A stretch of DNA of 64,000 nt from Chitinophagales bacterium. Its GTDB lineage: Bacteria; Bacteroidota; Bacteroidia; Chitinophagales; UBA2359. The translations under genes were made by a program, and so were the position numbers. The stretch is from the NCBI GenBank assembly GCA_041392475.1, contig JAWKLZ010000001.1:2108001-2172000 (forward strand). Direction: 5' to 3'. Under the pieces are notes generated by a model. The model was not told the DNA's origin and did not search any database. It was given only the letters and a program-made list of their open reading frames with translations. Position 1 is the first letter of the stretch. Each line of letters starts with the position of its first letter. Positions 1 through 8,510 of this stretch are shown piece by piece.

Positions 1-267
1 TACATTCTACAATCAACACAGGCTGCCCCTTGCTATCATACGCCACAATATCAGTTCGACGTAATAATGTATTTACTCTCAATGCCTTTTCTACCGCCAA
101 GAAACTCTTCGGATAAGCTCTATCTTTGACCATGAAGTGAAGAACATGCTGTCGAACCCATTCTTCGGGAGTCCACAAAAGATACTTTTTGCGAACAAGA
201 CCCATGATATAATTTTTGTTGCCTACTGTTTTGAGAGAAATGGGGTATTCAGGGAAATTAAGCTGCA
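1..267 (-). CDS. Type I restriction HsdR N-terminal-like (HSDR_N_2) protein, 5' part only
   Basis: Partial gene read leftward off the window edge, starting at the ATG complementary to 265-267. The visible 89 residues start MQLNFPEYP, pass through LLWTPEEWVRQHVLHFMV and end ADIVAYDSKGQPVLIVEC-like. This is the pattern of the short Bacteroidota proteins carrying the nuclease-like N-terminal domain of type I restriction HsdR (PF13588), in which D...VEC belongs to the PD-(D/E)XK-like core. These proteins usually occur alone without hsdM or hsdS, and their role is not established. The downstream half is outside the window, so nothing can be said about its integrity. The family assignment rests on recalled sequence pattern. 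Confidence 0.7.
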
Positions 268-340
268 TTTTTTGAAGTTTGAAATTGAAGTCTTATCAAG
301 TGACTAGTCCTACAACAGGTTTACAAAAAACCATTGAAAA

Positions 341-505
341 ATGACAAAAAAGAGTAAATTAGTGAAGGACTATCGCAAGTACCCAGAAAACCTAAAACGC
401 AAGGTAGTCCAAGATTATTTATCAGACAAATTTAGCTATTCCGTTGGTGCGGAGTTGTACGAGTTGTCGGACAAAAGTGTGGTACGAGAATTTGTGAAAT
501 GGCAT
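341..505 (+). pseudogene. Transposase OrfA-like helix-turn-helix fragment
   Basis: The first roughly 55 codons read MTKKSKLVKDYRKYPENLKR...VGAELYELSDKSVVREFVKW, a basic N-terminal helix-turn-helix of the kind that opens IS3-type OrfA transposases (the Y-x-[LI]-S-x-x-x-V-x-x-[FW]-V-K pattern). After about position 505 the sequence switches to the antisense of the NAD(P)H-binding gene on the other strand, so the open frame to 565 is chimeric and no catalytic domain follows. It is best read as the remnant of an insertion sequence whose decay or deletion removed the rest of the element and the 3' end of the neighbouring gene. The element family is not certain. Confidence 0.55.
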
Positions 506-908
506 TTTCGCCCTTCACTTGATTGTAGAAAAAAGGTGATTTTTTGGCAGCGCCCATTGCAGTGACTATCAAGTATTGTTTCGCCCCTTGCTGCAAAGCC
601 ATTTCAGCCACACGAAGCGGGTATTCATAGTCCACTTTTTTGAAGCGTTCCTTGCTGCGAGCTTTTTTAATGGTCGTTCCCATACAGCAAAATACATCAT
701 CCGCTTTCATCAAATGGGCATAGTCCTCCAATTTTTCAAAATCAATAATTTGTTCGTCCAGATTTGGGTGTGTTGTTCCGCTAAGGCAACGCCCCAAAGT
801 GGTTACTTTCTCATATTACTCATTTTGCAGCAAAGCAGCCACACATTGACGACCAATCAAACCCGTTGCGCCAATCACCAATGCTGTTTTTTTTGTAGAA
901 GAATTCAT
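503..908 (-). pseudogene. NAD(P)H-binding (Rossmann, YbjT/NmrA-like) oxidoreductase, broken
   Basis: Reading leftward from the ATG at 906-908, the product starts with a Rossmann dinucleotide-binding motif (KTALVIGATGLIGRQCVAAL), then meets an in-frame TAA (complement of 816-818, codon 31). The same frame continues with family-like sequence: ADDVFCCMGTTIKKA, the VDYEYPLRVAEMALQQGA stretch and QYLIVTAMGAAKKSPFFYNQ, ending VKGE. At about 503 homology stops where the transposase HTH fragment begins, so roughly the last 80-90 residues expected for this family (about 210-220 aa) are missing. Two independent lesions, a nonsense codon and a 3' truncation, mean this is not functional. Confidence 0.8.
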
Positions 909-962
909 ATTTTTGGAAATCATTTATATTATCACTAACTTCATTTTCAATAAATTGGTTCA

Positions 963-1448
963 ATGAAATACCTACTCTTTTTAGCGATGCTTTCTTTGTG
1001 GCTGCAATGTGCGGACACCAATCAACAAACATCAGAAACCCAACAAAAAACAACAGCAATGGACAAAGACAAAGACGAGAATCAAGAACAAATAGACACA
1101 AAAAACAACGAAAAACCAAACTACCGCTATGTGGATGGCAGCAACAATACCTATGTGATTACGCCAACAAGCATAGACTACCAACCGATTGACAAAATGA
1201 TGAGTTCGAGTGGAGATTATGATGGGGGTGAACCTGTCACCAAGGATATTGACGAAACCCAATACGCTGCTATTCAAGCTGCAATGCAGGCAGCTATCGA
1301 AAATACGGCTGCCCATATTGAGAAGCGGGAAATGGGTTCGGGTTGGATAAGTGCAGCAGGGAAGTCCTACAAAATTGCTTATCGAGCGAAGGAGAAAGGG
1401 GCGATTGAGAAGGTTTTGAGGGAGGTGATTAAAACAAAATATGATTAA
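963..1448 (+). CDS. Small predicted lipoprotein, unknown function
   Basis: A 161-aa product with a short lipoprotein signal (MKYLLFLAMLSLWLQC, lipobox LWLQ-C16), so it is probably anchored in the inner or outer membrane. The mature region is Gln/Asp/Lys-rich for about 35 residues and then has a compact C-terminal part with YRYVDGSNNTYVITPTSIDY, which suggests a small beta-rich domain, and an alanine-rich helix (AAIQAAMQAAIENTAAH). I do not recognise a family. It stands alone and its 3' end overlaps the stop of the convergent gene on the other strand by 4 bases (1445-1448). Confidence 0.65.
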   Translation: MKYLLFLAMLSLWLQCADTNQQTSETQQKTTAMDKDKDENQEQIDTKNNEKPNYRYVDGSNNTYVITPTSIDYQPIDKMMSSSGDYDGGEPVTKDIDETQYAAIQAAMQAAIENTAAHIEKREMGSGWISAAGKSYKIAYRAKEKGAIEKVLREVIKTKYD

Positions 1449-2914
1449 TAATTATATAAAATTCTGGCCTTACTTTTTTCAATATGGCATGAAAAGTTCC
1501 ATTTATCTATTTCTGAACAGACTTTATTGTACTCTTCTATATTATAGTCATTGATTGATACTGAGTAATATACAATCCTTTCTTTTATAAATCTTATTAT
1601 TTTTGAGTTCAGAAAACCTTCATTTAATAAATTTAACCTTTGAAATGAAGCATGCCTAATATCTTGATATACTGCAACTTGAACATATAGTCTATTGTCT
1701 GGATAATATTTATAATAATTCTCTTCTAAATAATTTTTCCTATCTAAATTAATATATTCTAATTGCTTATATCCTAATTCAGTAAGGTTTTGACATAAAG
1801 ATACTCCTTCAAAAACTGGAATAGCTTTTTTGATTAATTTTTTTTGTATGGAATCAATCTTTATTCTTGCTGAGTCAACTGCAATGGAATCAACTTTTAT
1901 TACTGTTGTGTCAATGGTGTAGGAAGTTGTATCAATATTATTATTAAAATTATAATCTATAGCACTAAATGTAATACTTGTTACTAACATGGAAAGAGCT
2001 AGAATGCTGCTTTTTATAGATGTATTATAGAAGACATAAAAAGCAATAGATGTAACTAATATACTTAGATATCTTTTCCGTCTTTCTTCATTCTGAATTG
2101 ATTGAATTTTTTCATTAACAGCAAAAGCTAATGAAAGAATTTTATCCGTGTTAAGGTAGTCTTTCTTTGAATTAAAAAGTTTTGTAAATATTTCTTTAGT
2201 TTCTTTCATTGAAACTGCAGAATAATCTTCAATGACCTCTTCTTTTTCGTTGTTTTTTTCCTTATTATTATAATTGTAGTTAATTATTTGGAAAATAATA
2301 TTATTATTACTTTTTGTTATTTTTAAGAAATTTTTTGCAAAAAATTTCGTCTTAGCATCGGAATAATATTTTTTAAATGGTATATTCCCTATTTTAATAA
2401 CGAAAAACATTCCAATTCCTATAACCGCAACAATACACAACCAAAATTTTTCTGATAAAAAAATTATTGTATTTAATATTTTTCCAAATACATAATTCAA
2501 TGCCTTATATAAAATATATAGCAAATTAATTATGCCTATATATAGAGTTTTAACTACATTTTCTATTTTTTTATAAATAAAGCTAATGATATTGATGAAA
2601 TAATTTAATATCCATACAAAGAAAGAAAATAATGTAAACTTTCTTCTTTCTATATTAATAATCTCTCTTTCTAATTCAGATAGGTTTAGGTAGAGACTAT
2701 TTTCTTTTAAATAATTCCACCCTTTTATATACAAAACAATTTCAAGAGTATTTTTCTCTAAAATAAGAGCAATATCATTAATAGAAAACGATTTGTTTCT
2801 TAAAATAATACAATGAGACCTCTGTCTTAATTCATGAGAAGTACCATTAACATAGTTATCCATTAAAGAACTTTTCTCTATTTTATTTAAGTTGATTTTT
2901 TTTGTGGAAAACAA
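1445..2914 (-). CDS. Membrane protein with transposase-like HTH N-terminus and SPOR-like C-terminus
   Basis: A 489-aa product in a notably AT-rich block. Residues about 20-70 (LRQRSHCIILRNKSFSINDI, ALILEKNTLEIVLYIKGW) resemble the N-terminal helix-turn-helix of IS630-type transposases. There is no DDE catalytic domain; instead several hydrophobic segments follow (about 95-180, again about 285-315) separated by a charged loop. The C-terminal 80 residues (LYVQVAVYQDIRHASFQRLN ... IVYYSVSINDYNIEEYNKVC) look like a SPOR-type fold (two beta-strands repeated with aromatic-V-x-V-x-x-Y), usually a peptidoglycan-binding module. It starts 2 bp downstream of the small membrane gene at 2917-3222, so the two probably form an operon. 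Function unknown; composition suggests transfer. Confidence 0.6.
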   Translation of the reverse strand: MFSTKKINLNKIEKSSLMDNYVNGTSHELRQRSHCIILRNKSFSINDIALILEKNTLEIVLYIKGWNYLKENSLYLNLSELEREIINIERRKFTLFSFFVWILNYFINIISFIYKKIENVVKTLYIGIINLLYILYKALNYVFGKILNTIIFLSEKFWLCIVAVIGIGMFFVIKIGNIPFKKYYSDAKTKFFAKNFLKITKSNNNIIFQIINYNYNNKEKNNEKEEVIEDYSAVSMKETKEIFTKLFNSKKDYLNTDKILSLAFAVNEKIQSIQNEERRKRYLSILVTSIAFYVFYNTSIKSSILALSMLVTSITFSAIDYNFNNNIDTTSYTIDTTVIKVDSIAVDSARIKIDSIQKKLIKKAIPVFEGVSLCQNLTELGYKQLEYINLDRKNYLEENYYKYYPDNRLYVQVAVYQDIRHASFQRLNLLNEGFLNSKIIRFIKERIVYYSVSINDYNIEEYNKVCSEIDKWNFSCHIEKSKARILYNY

Positions 2915-2916
2915 TA

Positions 2917-3222
2917 TTATTTATTTAATTGGGTTGATTTATTATCATTACCTTCTATTTCTAATTTATTAGATTTAGTTTGATCACTGTTAGTAATAGA
3001 CTGACCAATTTCGTTATTATTACCTCTTATAATTGCTTTATTTTCTATTGAAAAAGTAGCTCCTTTGGGTTTGTAAATTAATGTAATTATTAAAGTTCCT
3101 ATAAAAGATATAATTAATATTAATGGCTCTAAATTAGCTTTTGAATTAAATAACCAAAAAATTGATAATGCCAAGCATATCAAATTAACTATAATAACTA
3201 TTGTTTTATTTTTACTATTCAT
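2917..3222 (-). CDS. Small two-TM membrane protein with Asn-rich tail
   Basis: A 101-aa product with two hydrophobic helices (about residues 8-25 and 31-50) and a polar tail carrying two related motifs, IIRGNNNEIGQSI and IEGNDNKSTQ. Repeats of the I-x-G-N-N-N type appear in small bacterial proteins near sensor or defence genes, but they do not define a function. It is the first gene of a two-gene operon with the AT-rich HTH/SPOR membrane protein 2 bp downstream. No family recognised. Confidence 0.55.
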   Translation of the reverse strand: MNSKNKTIVIIVNLICLALSIFWLFNSKANLEPLILIISFIGTLIITLIYKPKGATFSIENKAIIRGNNNEIGQSITNSDQTKSNKLEIEGNDNKSTQLNK

Positions 3223-3302
3223 GTGTGTATGTTTTACAACTCTCTATTTCACTTTCAAAGATACAAAACAAATAAGTTATATCATAAAAGAAAATAACAC
3301 TT

Positions 3303-4418
3303 TTAATTAAAAATCAAATCAAACCCAACCTTCCTCTTCTCCACCCCATTCACCACAACCGCCAAGTGATGCTGACCTGCGTAATGCTTGCGAGTCGTCA
3401 GGTTTTTGAAGTGTTGTTTACGTCTGAAACTCGCCGTTTCATTGGGTTGGTAGATTCGTTCACTGATTTGGAAAATTTTGCGGTTCTGTTTGCCGTTCGA
3501 TTTCATGTAGTCGACTCCAAATTCCAATCTAATTTTTGCAGCTTTGGGACTGTTGTTCTTCAAGTCAAAAGAAAAATACGTGAATTCTCCAATCGGTATT
3601 TCTGTGTTTTCAATCGCCAAATTAGAAATCTCCACCTTTTCGGGGCTGCCAAAGTTGAACAATTGCAGGGCAGTCGTATTTCCTCGCTTCAAGAGGCCCC
3701 TCAAAGCGTGTTTCACAATCCAATCCGTAATCGGATTTTGTTCTTGTAGCCATCGTTCTGCCATCTGCAAAGCCAATTCGGGATGGTCTTTAGAGATGTC
3801 ATTGAGGTTGTTGGCTACGCTTCTTTGGACGTATCTTTCGGGGTCAGTTTTGAGGGCTTCAAGGATAGGAAGAATCGGAGCAGCGTCTTTTTTGAAGGCA
3901 GTGAGTGCCATTCCCCACGGCAATCGAGAGCGACAGCCTTCACTCGCCAAACGCCGAATGTGGTGGTTTTCATGCTTTGTCCATTCGAGCATCGTGTTCA
4001 TCATCTGTTTGGGGTAGCGCACAATATACGGGCGCACGCCAAATTCGGAACTTGCCAACTGGGTAAAATGCGCCAAGGCTGGAATCGAAATATCGGGATG
4101 CTCTAGACCAAATACGGCTACAAAATCTGGGAAGATGGTGTTGGAATAGTCTTCTCCTTTTTGACTTTTGGGCAGCCAATTCGTTGCCGTTTGCTTCAAT
4201 ATTTCAAGCGCATCGGGGTATATTGGAGGTAAAAAATCCTTCAATGTCAAAGTCGTATGTCGGGTTCTTTCCTTCAATGAACGCTCATCCCAAGCTTCAT
4301 CAAATATTTTGGTGGTGAAACCTTTGGAGTCAAATGAAGGATAGACCTCTTCAATAAAATCACAAAGACGTTTATAGTATGTTGGATTGTAGAAGATGGT
4401 TTTGAGTTCGTAAGACAT
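3303..4418 (-). CDS. AlkC-like DNA alkylation repair protein
   Basis: A 371-aa product with the helical HEAT-like repeat architecture of the AlkC/AlkD DNA glycosylases, which remove N3- and N7-alkylated purines. The body (about 1-245) has repeated amphipathic helices including HENHHIRRLASEGCRSRLPW and TDPERYVQRSVANNLNDISK, the repeat pattern typical of the family. The last roughly 115 residues (PEKVEISNLAIENTEIPIGE onward, ending VEKRKVGFDLIFN) form a beta-rich Ig-like extension, which points to AlkC rather than AlkD. Transcribed alone. The start at 4418 has MSYELKTIFYNPTYYKRL, consistent with a complete N-terminus. Confidence 0.8.
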   Translation of the reverse strand: MSYELKTIFYNPTYYKRLCDFIEEVYPSFDSKGFTTKIFDEAWDERSLKERTRHTTLTLKDFLPPIYPDALEILKQTATNWLPKSQKGEDYSNTIFPDFVAVFGLEHPDISIPALAHFTQLASSEFGVRPYIVRYPKQMMNTMLEWTKHENHHIRRLASEGCRSRLPWGMALTAFKKDAAPILPILEALKTDPERYVQRSVANNLNDISKDHPELALQMAERWLQEQNPITDWIVKHALRGLLKRGNTTALQLFNFGSPEKVEISNLAIENTEIPIGEFTYFSFDLKNNSPKAAKIRLEFGVDYMKSNGKQNRKIFQISERIYQPNETASFRRKQHFKNLTTRKHYAGQHHLAVVVNGVEKRKVGFDLIFN

Positions 4419-4603
4419 GGTTTTTAATTGAAATCAAAATTAAAAGGTAGCTTTGTTGCACAACATGACCAACAAATTTAAACAAATTATAGACTTTGTT
4501 CCTTACAGTTGGGGAATTGAAAAATCCAAGATTCAAAACATGCACGTAGATACGTTTTAGTAAAGTGTCTCTACAAGCTATCAACATAAACACATTTCAA
4601 AAT

Positions 4604-5662
4604 ATGCATCAACCAAAAGTGTTGGCAACCGCCATTGAATTACCTTTATACACCAAGACCACTGATGAAATCATTGAAGACTTTGAAGGACATTTGGCCG
4701 AGCAGCCCGAAAGACTTAGACGCAAAGTATCACGAATTTTTAAGTATGCACAAGTCGACAGGAGGTATTCGATTATGGATGCAGACAGAGTATTGGGTTC
4801 GTTATCGTTTGAAGAAAAGAACGATTATTATATCAAAAATGTCATTGAACTCTCCGAAAAAGTGCTTCGAAAAGCCCTCAACAATGCCAATTTGCAGCCG
4901 ACCGATATTGACTATATCATCACCACGAGTTGTACAGGATTTATGATTCCTTCGGTAGATGCCTATTTAATCAACCGTTTGCAGATGCGCCAAGACATTG
5001 TGCGACTGCCTGTTACGGAAATGGGCTGTGCGGCTGGTGTTTCAGCCATGATTTATGCCAACAATTTTTTGAAGGCAAACCCTGGCAAAAAAGCGGCAAT
5101 CATTGCAGTAGAATCTCCGATGAGTACCTTTCAATGGGATGATTTTTCGATGACTAATATGGTGAGTGCGGCTATTTTTGGAGATGGAGCGGCTTGTGTA
5201 ATTTTGGGCAGCGATGATTCCAAAATTGCGCCTGCAATTGTAGATACTAATATGTACCACTTTTTTGACGAAACGGACATGATGGGTTTTGACCTCAAAA
5301 ATTCGGGATTCAAAATGGTCTTAGACCCCAAAGTGCCGAATCGAATTGAAGAACATTTTCACGACATTCTTTTTCCTTTTGTGGAGCGAAATGGTTGGAC
5401 AATGGAAGATATTGACCACCTTATTTTTCACCCTGGCGGCAAAAAAATCATCCAAATAGCAGAACAACTCTTCAATGAAATGGGTAAAAACCTCAATGCG
5501 ACCAAACATATATTACGAGAATACGGCAATATGTCGAGTGCTACGGTGCTGTATGTGCTAGATTATATTTTGCAGACTGAGATTGAAGCAGGACAAAAAG
5601 GACTGATGTTGAGTTTTGGGCCTGGGTTTTCGGCACAGGCGGTTTTGTTGGAGTGGAAGTGA
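4604..5662 (+). CDS. Type III polyketide synthase (chalcone/stilbene synthase family)
   Basis: The product is 352 aa from the ATG at 4604; an upstream in-frame GTG at 4565 would add 13 residues without family similarity. The thiolase-fold triad is visible: Cys142 in PVTEMGCAAGVSA, His276 in LIFHPGGKKI and Asn309 in REYGNMSSATV, matching the Cys-His-Asn of type III PKS enzymes that condense malonyl-CoA on a CoA-linked starter. FGDGAACVILG and the C-terminal LSFGPGFSAQAVLLEWK are also family hallmarks. The gene stands alone; neighbours on either side are not biosynthetic, so no methyltransferase, oxidase or isoprenylcysteine methyltransferase partner is visible. The substrate cannot be predicted, but alkylresorcinol or alkylpyrone products are typical for bacterial members. 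Confidence 0.9.
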   Translation: MHQPKVLATAIELPLYTKTTDEIIEDFEGHLAEQPERLRRKVSRIFKYAQVDRRYSIMDADRVLGSLSFEEKNDYYIKNVIELSEKVLRKALNNANLQPTDIDYIITTSCTGFMIPSVDAYLINRLQMRQDIVRLPVTEMGCAAGVSAMIYANNFLKANPGKKAAIIAVESPMSTFQWDDFSMTNMVSAAIFGDGAACVILGSDDSKIAPAIVDTNMYHFFDETDMMGFDLKNSGFKMVLDPKVPNRIEEHFHDILFPFVERNGWTMEDIDHLIFHPGGKKIIQIAEQLFNEMGKNLNATKHILREYGNMSSATVLYVLDYILQTEIEAGQKGLMLSFGPGFSAQAVLLEWK

Positions 5663-6069
5663 TTTATTACGAATAAACACTAAAAAGGTTTCAAATTATG
5701 TAGATTTTTTAGATTTTGACATTTAGGATAATAGTGTAAAATTATTGTTTGTGTAAATAATTGTTTAGTAGTGAGATGATATTTGTTTTTTGTAATTTTT
5801 TAATGAAAAAATAGGCAGAAAAATAAACTTGAATAGTCAAGATAATGTAATTTTTTTGTTGATTATAAAAAATAATTGCCTTTCGTTTGCTAATTTTGCG
5901 GCACGAAAAAGAAGCCTCCACCTATTACTATGATTCGACATGAAAAATGTCAAGTGATTGATGGGTGAGAACAGAAACCACTATACACTACCCAATAAAA
6001 ATGAAATTATGATTGTTAAAATGTACCCAAATCACTCTAACTCATATTTTAACAAACATTTACCAACTC
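5663..6069. other. Intergenic gap, AT-rich
   Basis: About 400 bp without a convincing gene. It is AT-rich to about 5880. TAATTTTG at 5891-5898 matches the Bacteroidota -7 consensus TAnnTTTG, but no TTG lies at the usual distance upstream, so it is only a possible promoter for the transglycosylase gene that follows. An in-frame TTG at 6013 could extend that gene by 19 residues, but the extension does not look like coding sequence. Confidence 0.3.
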
Positions 6070-6825
6070 ATGTATTACTTATTGAAACCAATAAGTAAGC
6101 AGAATACAATCTTGAGTTCTCGAACTTCTTTACTTGTTCTGCTACTTTGCACACTCGGCGTAGGTACTTTTTTATCTACCCATCTAAGTAAATCCCCTCC
6201 TATCCCTCCATCTCAAAAAAAGACTCAAAAGCTCTATCTGATTGACAAAGCGGAAATTTTTATTAGTGATATTTCTTCCTTTGAAACCAAAATACGCTCA
6301 ATTAGCCAAAAACTTCAAATAGCACCTGAATGGTTAATGGCAGTAATCCACACCGAATCCAAGTTTGACCGATGCGCCTCCAATAATGCAGGTAGCGAAG
6401 CGATAGGTTTATTGCAGTGGATGCCTCGAACAATTGGAGAATATGGCATTAGTGCGAAAGATTTGGAAGAATCTACCCACCTCGAACAATTGGATTATGT
6501 CTATCAGTATTTCAACAAAATGAAACGATTGGCTGGCGGTTATAATAGTTTGACAGATTTGTATCTGGCTGTATTGTATCCCAAAGCACTCAAAAGAAGT
6601 AAAAACAAATCTTATGCTTTGTATTCCTATCCTTCAAGAGAATATGAACTCAATGAAGGTTTGGATTTGAATCAAGACGGTAAAGTGACCATCAACGACA
6701 TTGAAAAAAAGCTGCGGAAGCGTTATCCCGAAGCCTTTATAAATGTGGATGATACACAAAAACGTGCTGCTGAAGAATCTGCCTTGGTTTCCAAGGATTT
6801 GCAAATTAACTCTTTTGGAAGTTGA
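6070..6825 (+). CDS. Membrane-anchored lytic transglycosylase (SLT domain)
   Basis: The product is 251 aa from the ATG at 6070, chosen because it directly precedes an uncleaved signal or anchor segment (residues about 18-36, TSLLVLLLCTLGVGTFLS). A Pro/Lys linker is followed by the goose-lysozyme/SLT fold: PEWLMAVIHTESKFD with the catalytic Glu96, then EAIGLLQWMPRTIGEYGI, the second conserved helix. A dockerin/EF-hand-like DLNQDGKVTINDI sits at about 205-217, suggesting calcium binding or a protein contact. It would cleave the MurNAc-GlcNAc bond of peptidoglycan in the periplasm. Single gene. Confidence 0.8.
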   Translation: MYYLLKPISKQNTILSSRTSLLVLLLCTLGVGTFLSTHLSKSPPIPPSQKKTQKLYLIDKAEIFISDISSFETKIRSISQKLQIAPEWLMAVIHTESKFDRCASNNAGSEAIGLLQWMPRTIGEYGISAKDLEESTHLEQLDYVYQYFNKMKRLAGGYNSLTDLYLAVLYPKALKRSKNKSYALYSYPSREYELNEGLDLNQDGKVTINDIEKKLRKRYPEAFINVDDTQKRAAEESALVSKDLQINSFGS

Positions 6826-6904
6826 GAATGACGCTATAAAATGGTATTTTGCAGGGTGTGAAACTAATCCTTTTATGACGATATTTCGCTAAAAATTATT
6901 CCCC

Positions 6905-7000
6905 TTCGTAGCCCATGAATTAATTCATGGGCTACGAATAGTGCTTATAATCAAGCAGTTATTCTGTTTTTAAAAATAGTGCTTTATCACCAAAAAGGGA
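6905..7000. repeat. Palindrome plus dispersed intergenic repeat, copy 1
   Basis: A perfect 34-bp palindrome at 6905-6938 (17-base arm TTCGTAGCCCATGAATT) begins a stretch whose right part, from TCATGGGCTACGAAT to about 7000, is roughly 75% identical to 42415-42497 when aligned by eye. The two copies are 35 kb apart in the same orientation and neither encodes a protein. It ends just upstream of the DUF3667 gene start, so it could affect that gene's expression. Confidence 0.7.
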
Positions 7001-7016
7001 ATAATCCGAGTGTTTT

Positions 7017-8102
7017 ATGCCTAAAGAAAAACGAAAACATCTGATTTGCCCCAATTGTGGCCATATTTTTGCAGAAAATACAGCCAACAACTTTTGTCCC
7101 GATTGTGGACAAGAGAATGTAGATAGCAATGTTTCCTTTGGCGAACTTTTGGGCGATTTCGTCAGCAACTATTTATCGTTGGATTCCAAATTATTTCGCA
7201 CGCTACCTCGTCTGTTGTTTTTTCCTGGTTTTTTGACCAACGCATTCAATAAAGGCAAACGCATCACATACCTTAGACCGATTCGCCTGTACCTTTTTAT
7301 GAGTGTTGTGTATTTTACTTTTTTTGCAGCTCAATTCAAAAATTTAGATGGTGGAGAAATCCAAATAACACAGCAAGAAAAAATGGACAGTATTTTGCAT
7401 CTAAAAGATAGTATTTCAAATGAGATACTGCAAAAGGAACTTTTGGAGAAGAACATTGTGATAGAAGAAGATACAACCAATGAATACAATAGGAAAATAC
7501 TGAAGGTTCCCAATAAGGATTACAATATCCAGTTTAGTTTTCCAGAAGAAGACGGGAGTTTGATTCGAGAAGAACAAATAAGGCGAATAGTCTTACTTTC
7601 CAAAAAATACGGCATTGAAGCCACAATAGATTCTCTGAAAAAAGAAAACAGTATTTTTACACGAAATACACTGTTTACCAAAGGTACACGCCAACTGCTA
7701 AGAATATACCATCAAGGTCCCGAAAAATTGGCCTCTTATTTTTTTGCCCGTTTGCCGATTATGATGCTTTTGACGATTCCAATTTTTGCCTTCATATTTA
7801 AGATACTCTACATCAGACGAAAACGCCACTATATAGAACACATTGTTTTTCTACTTCACTTTCATGCTTTCCTTTATGTTGTTTTGACCTTGCTGTTGTG
7901 GACCAGTGATTTTCTCTCTGAGATGTATATCGTTTTGTTATTGGGTATGATATTCATTTATTTTTTGGTAGCTATCCGAAAAGTCTATCAACAAGGCTGG
8001 GCCAAAAGTTTTTTGAAGGGAATGATGTTTTGCATTTTTTATCCAATATGTTTGACCATTGCAGTATCTGTGACGGCGATTACAGCCTTTTTGATGTTTT
8101 GA
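7017..8102 (+). CDS. DUF3667 membrane protein with N-terminal zinc ribbon
   Basis: A 361-aa product. Residues 10-35 have two CxxC pairs (LICPNCGH, FCPDCGQE) forming a zinc ribbon. It is followed by the DUF3667 core (SFGELLGDFVSNYLSLDSKL, FRTLPRLLFFPGFLTNAFNKGKR-type segment, then YLRPIRLYLFMSVVYF), in which the motif preceding the first membrane helix is diagnostic. A charged extracytoplasmic or cytoplasmic loop of about 130 residues separates this from four C-terminal hydrophobic helices (about 245-360). The family is widespread in Bacteroidota and has no assigned function. No operon partner. Confidence 0.85.
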   Translation: MPKEKRKHLICPNCGHIFAENTANNFCPDCGQENVDSNVSFGELLGDFVSNYLSLDSKLFRTLPRLLFFPGFLTNAFNKGKRITYLRPIRLYLFMSVVYFTFFAAQFKNLDGGEIQITQQEKMDSILHLKDSISNEILQKELLEKNIVIEEDTTNEYNRKILKVPNKDYNIQFSFPEEDGSLIREEQIRRIVLLSKKYGIEATIDSLKKENSIFTRNTLFTKGTRQLLRIYHQGPEKLASYFFARLPIMMLLTIPIFAFIFKILYIRRKRHYIEHIVFLLHFHAFLYVVLTLLLWTSDFLSEMYIVLLLGMIFIYFLVAIRKVYQQGWAKSFLKGMMFCIFYPICLTIAVSVTAITAFLMF

Positions 8103-8510
8103 AAGGAGGCTATTTTGTGAAGTGAGTAGGCATAAAGAAGGGGACAACCTTTCCCTGATCGTCCCCATAAAAACTAAGGCCATGAAAAAAACTATCGTAA
8201 ATTTATGCAAAAAATTTGTATTGTAAAACCAAATATTCTGTCGAACCTTTGGTAAAATATTTGCTTTTTTGAAGTCCTGATACTTAAAGCTTTGTTATAC
8301 AAATATATAAGATTTTTTAAGCTTGACTACACGAAAAAAATAATATAGTAAAAAATATTTATTTTTACGCTTGTATGACATTGCTTTATATCTCCAATTT
8401 TCAAGAACGATTTTATACAAAACTTACCTCCGATTGTACGATGTAGTCAAGTAAAGGTTACAAACTAATTAGAATTAAAATACATTTTGAGTACAATATG
8501 CATCCTCTTA
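8103..8510. other. Intergenic gap with a GC hairpin
   Basis: About 400 bp between convergent genes. A hairpin with arms GGGGAC (8140-8145) and GTCCCC (8161-8166) is the only clear structure; neither side has a strong T-run, so terminator function is doubtful. The remainder is AT-rich and holds no supported ORF. Confidence 0.4.

Noticed and set aside
3366..4106. Plus-strand frames of up to 157 aa opposite the AlkC-like gene
   Set aside because: Shadows of the real minus-strand gene with no family pattern.
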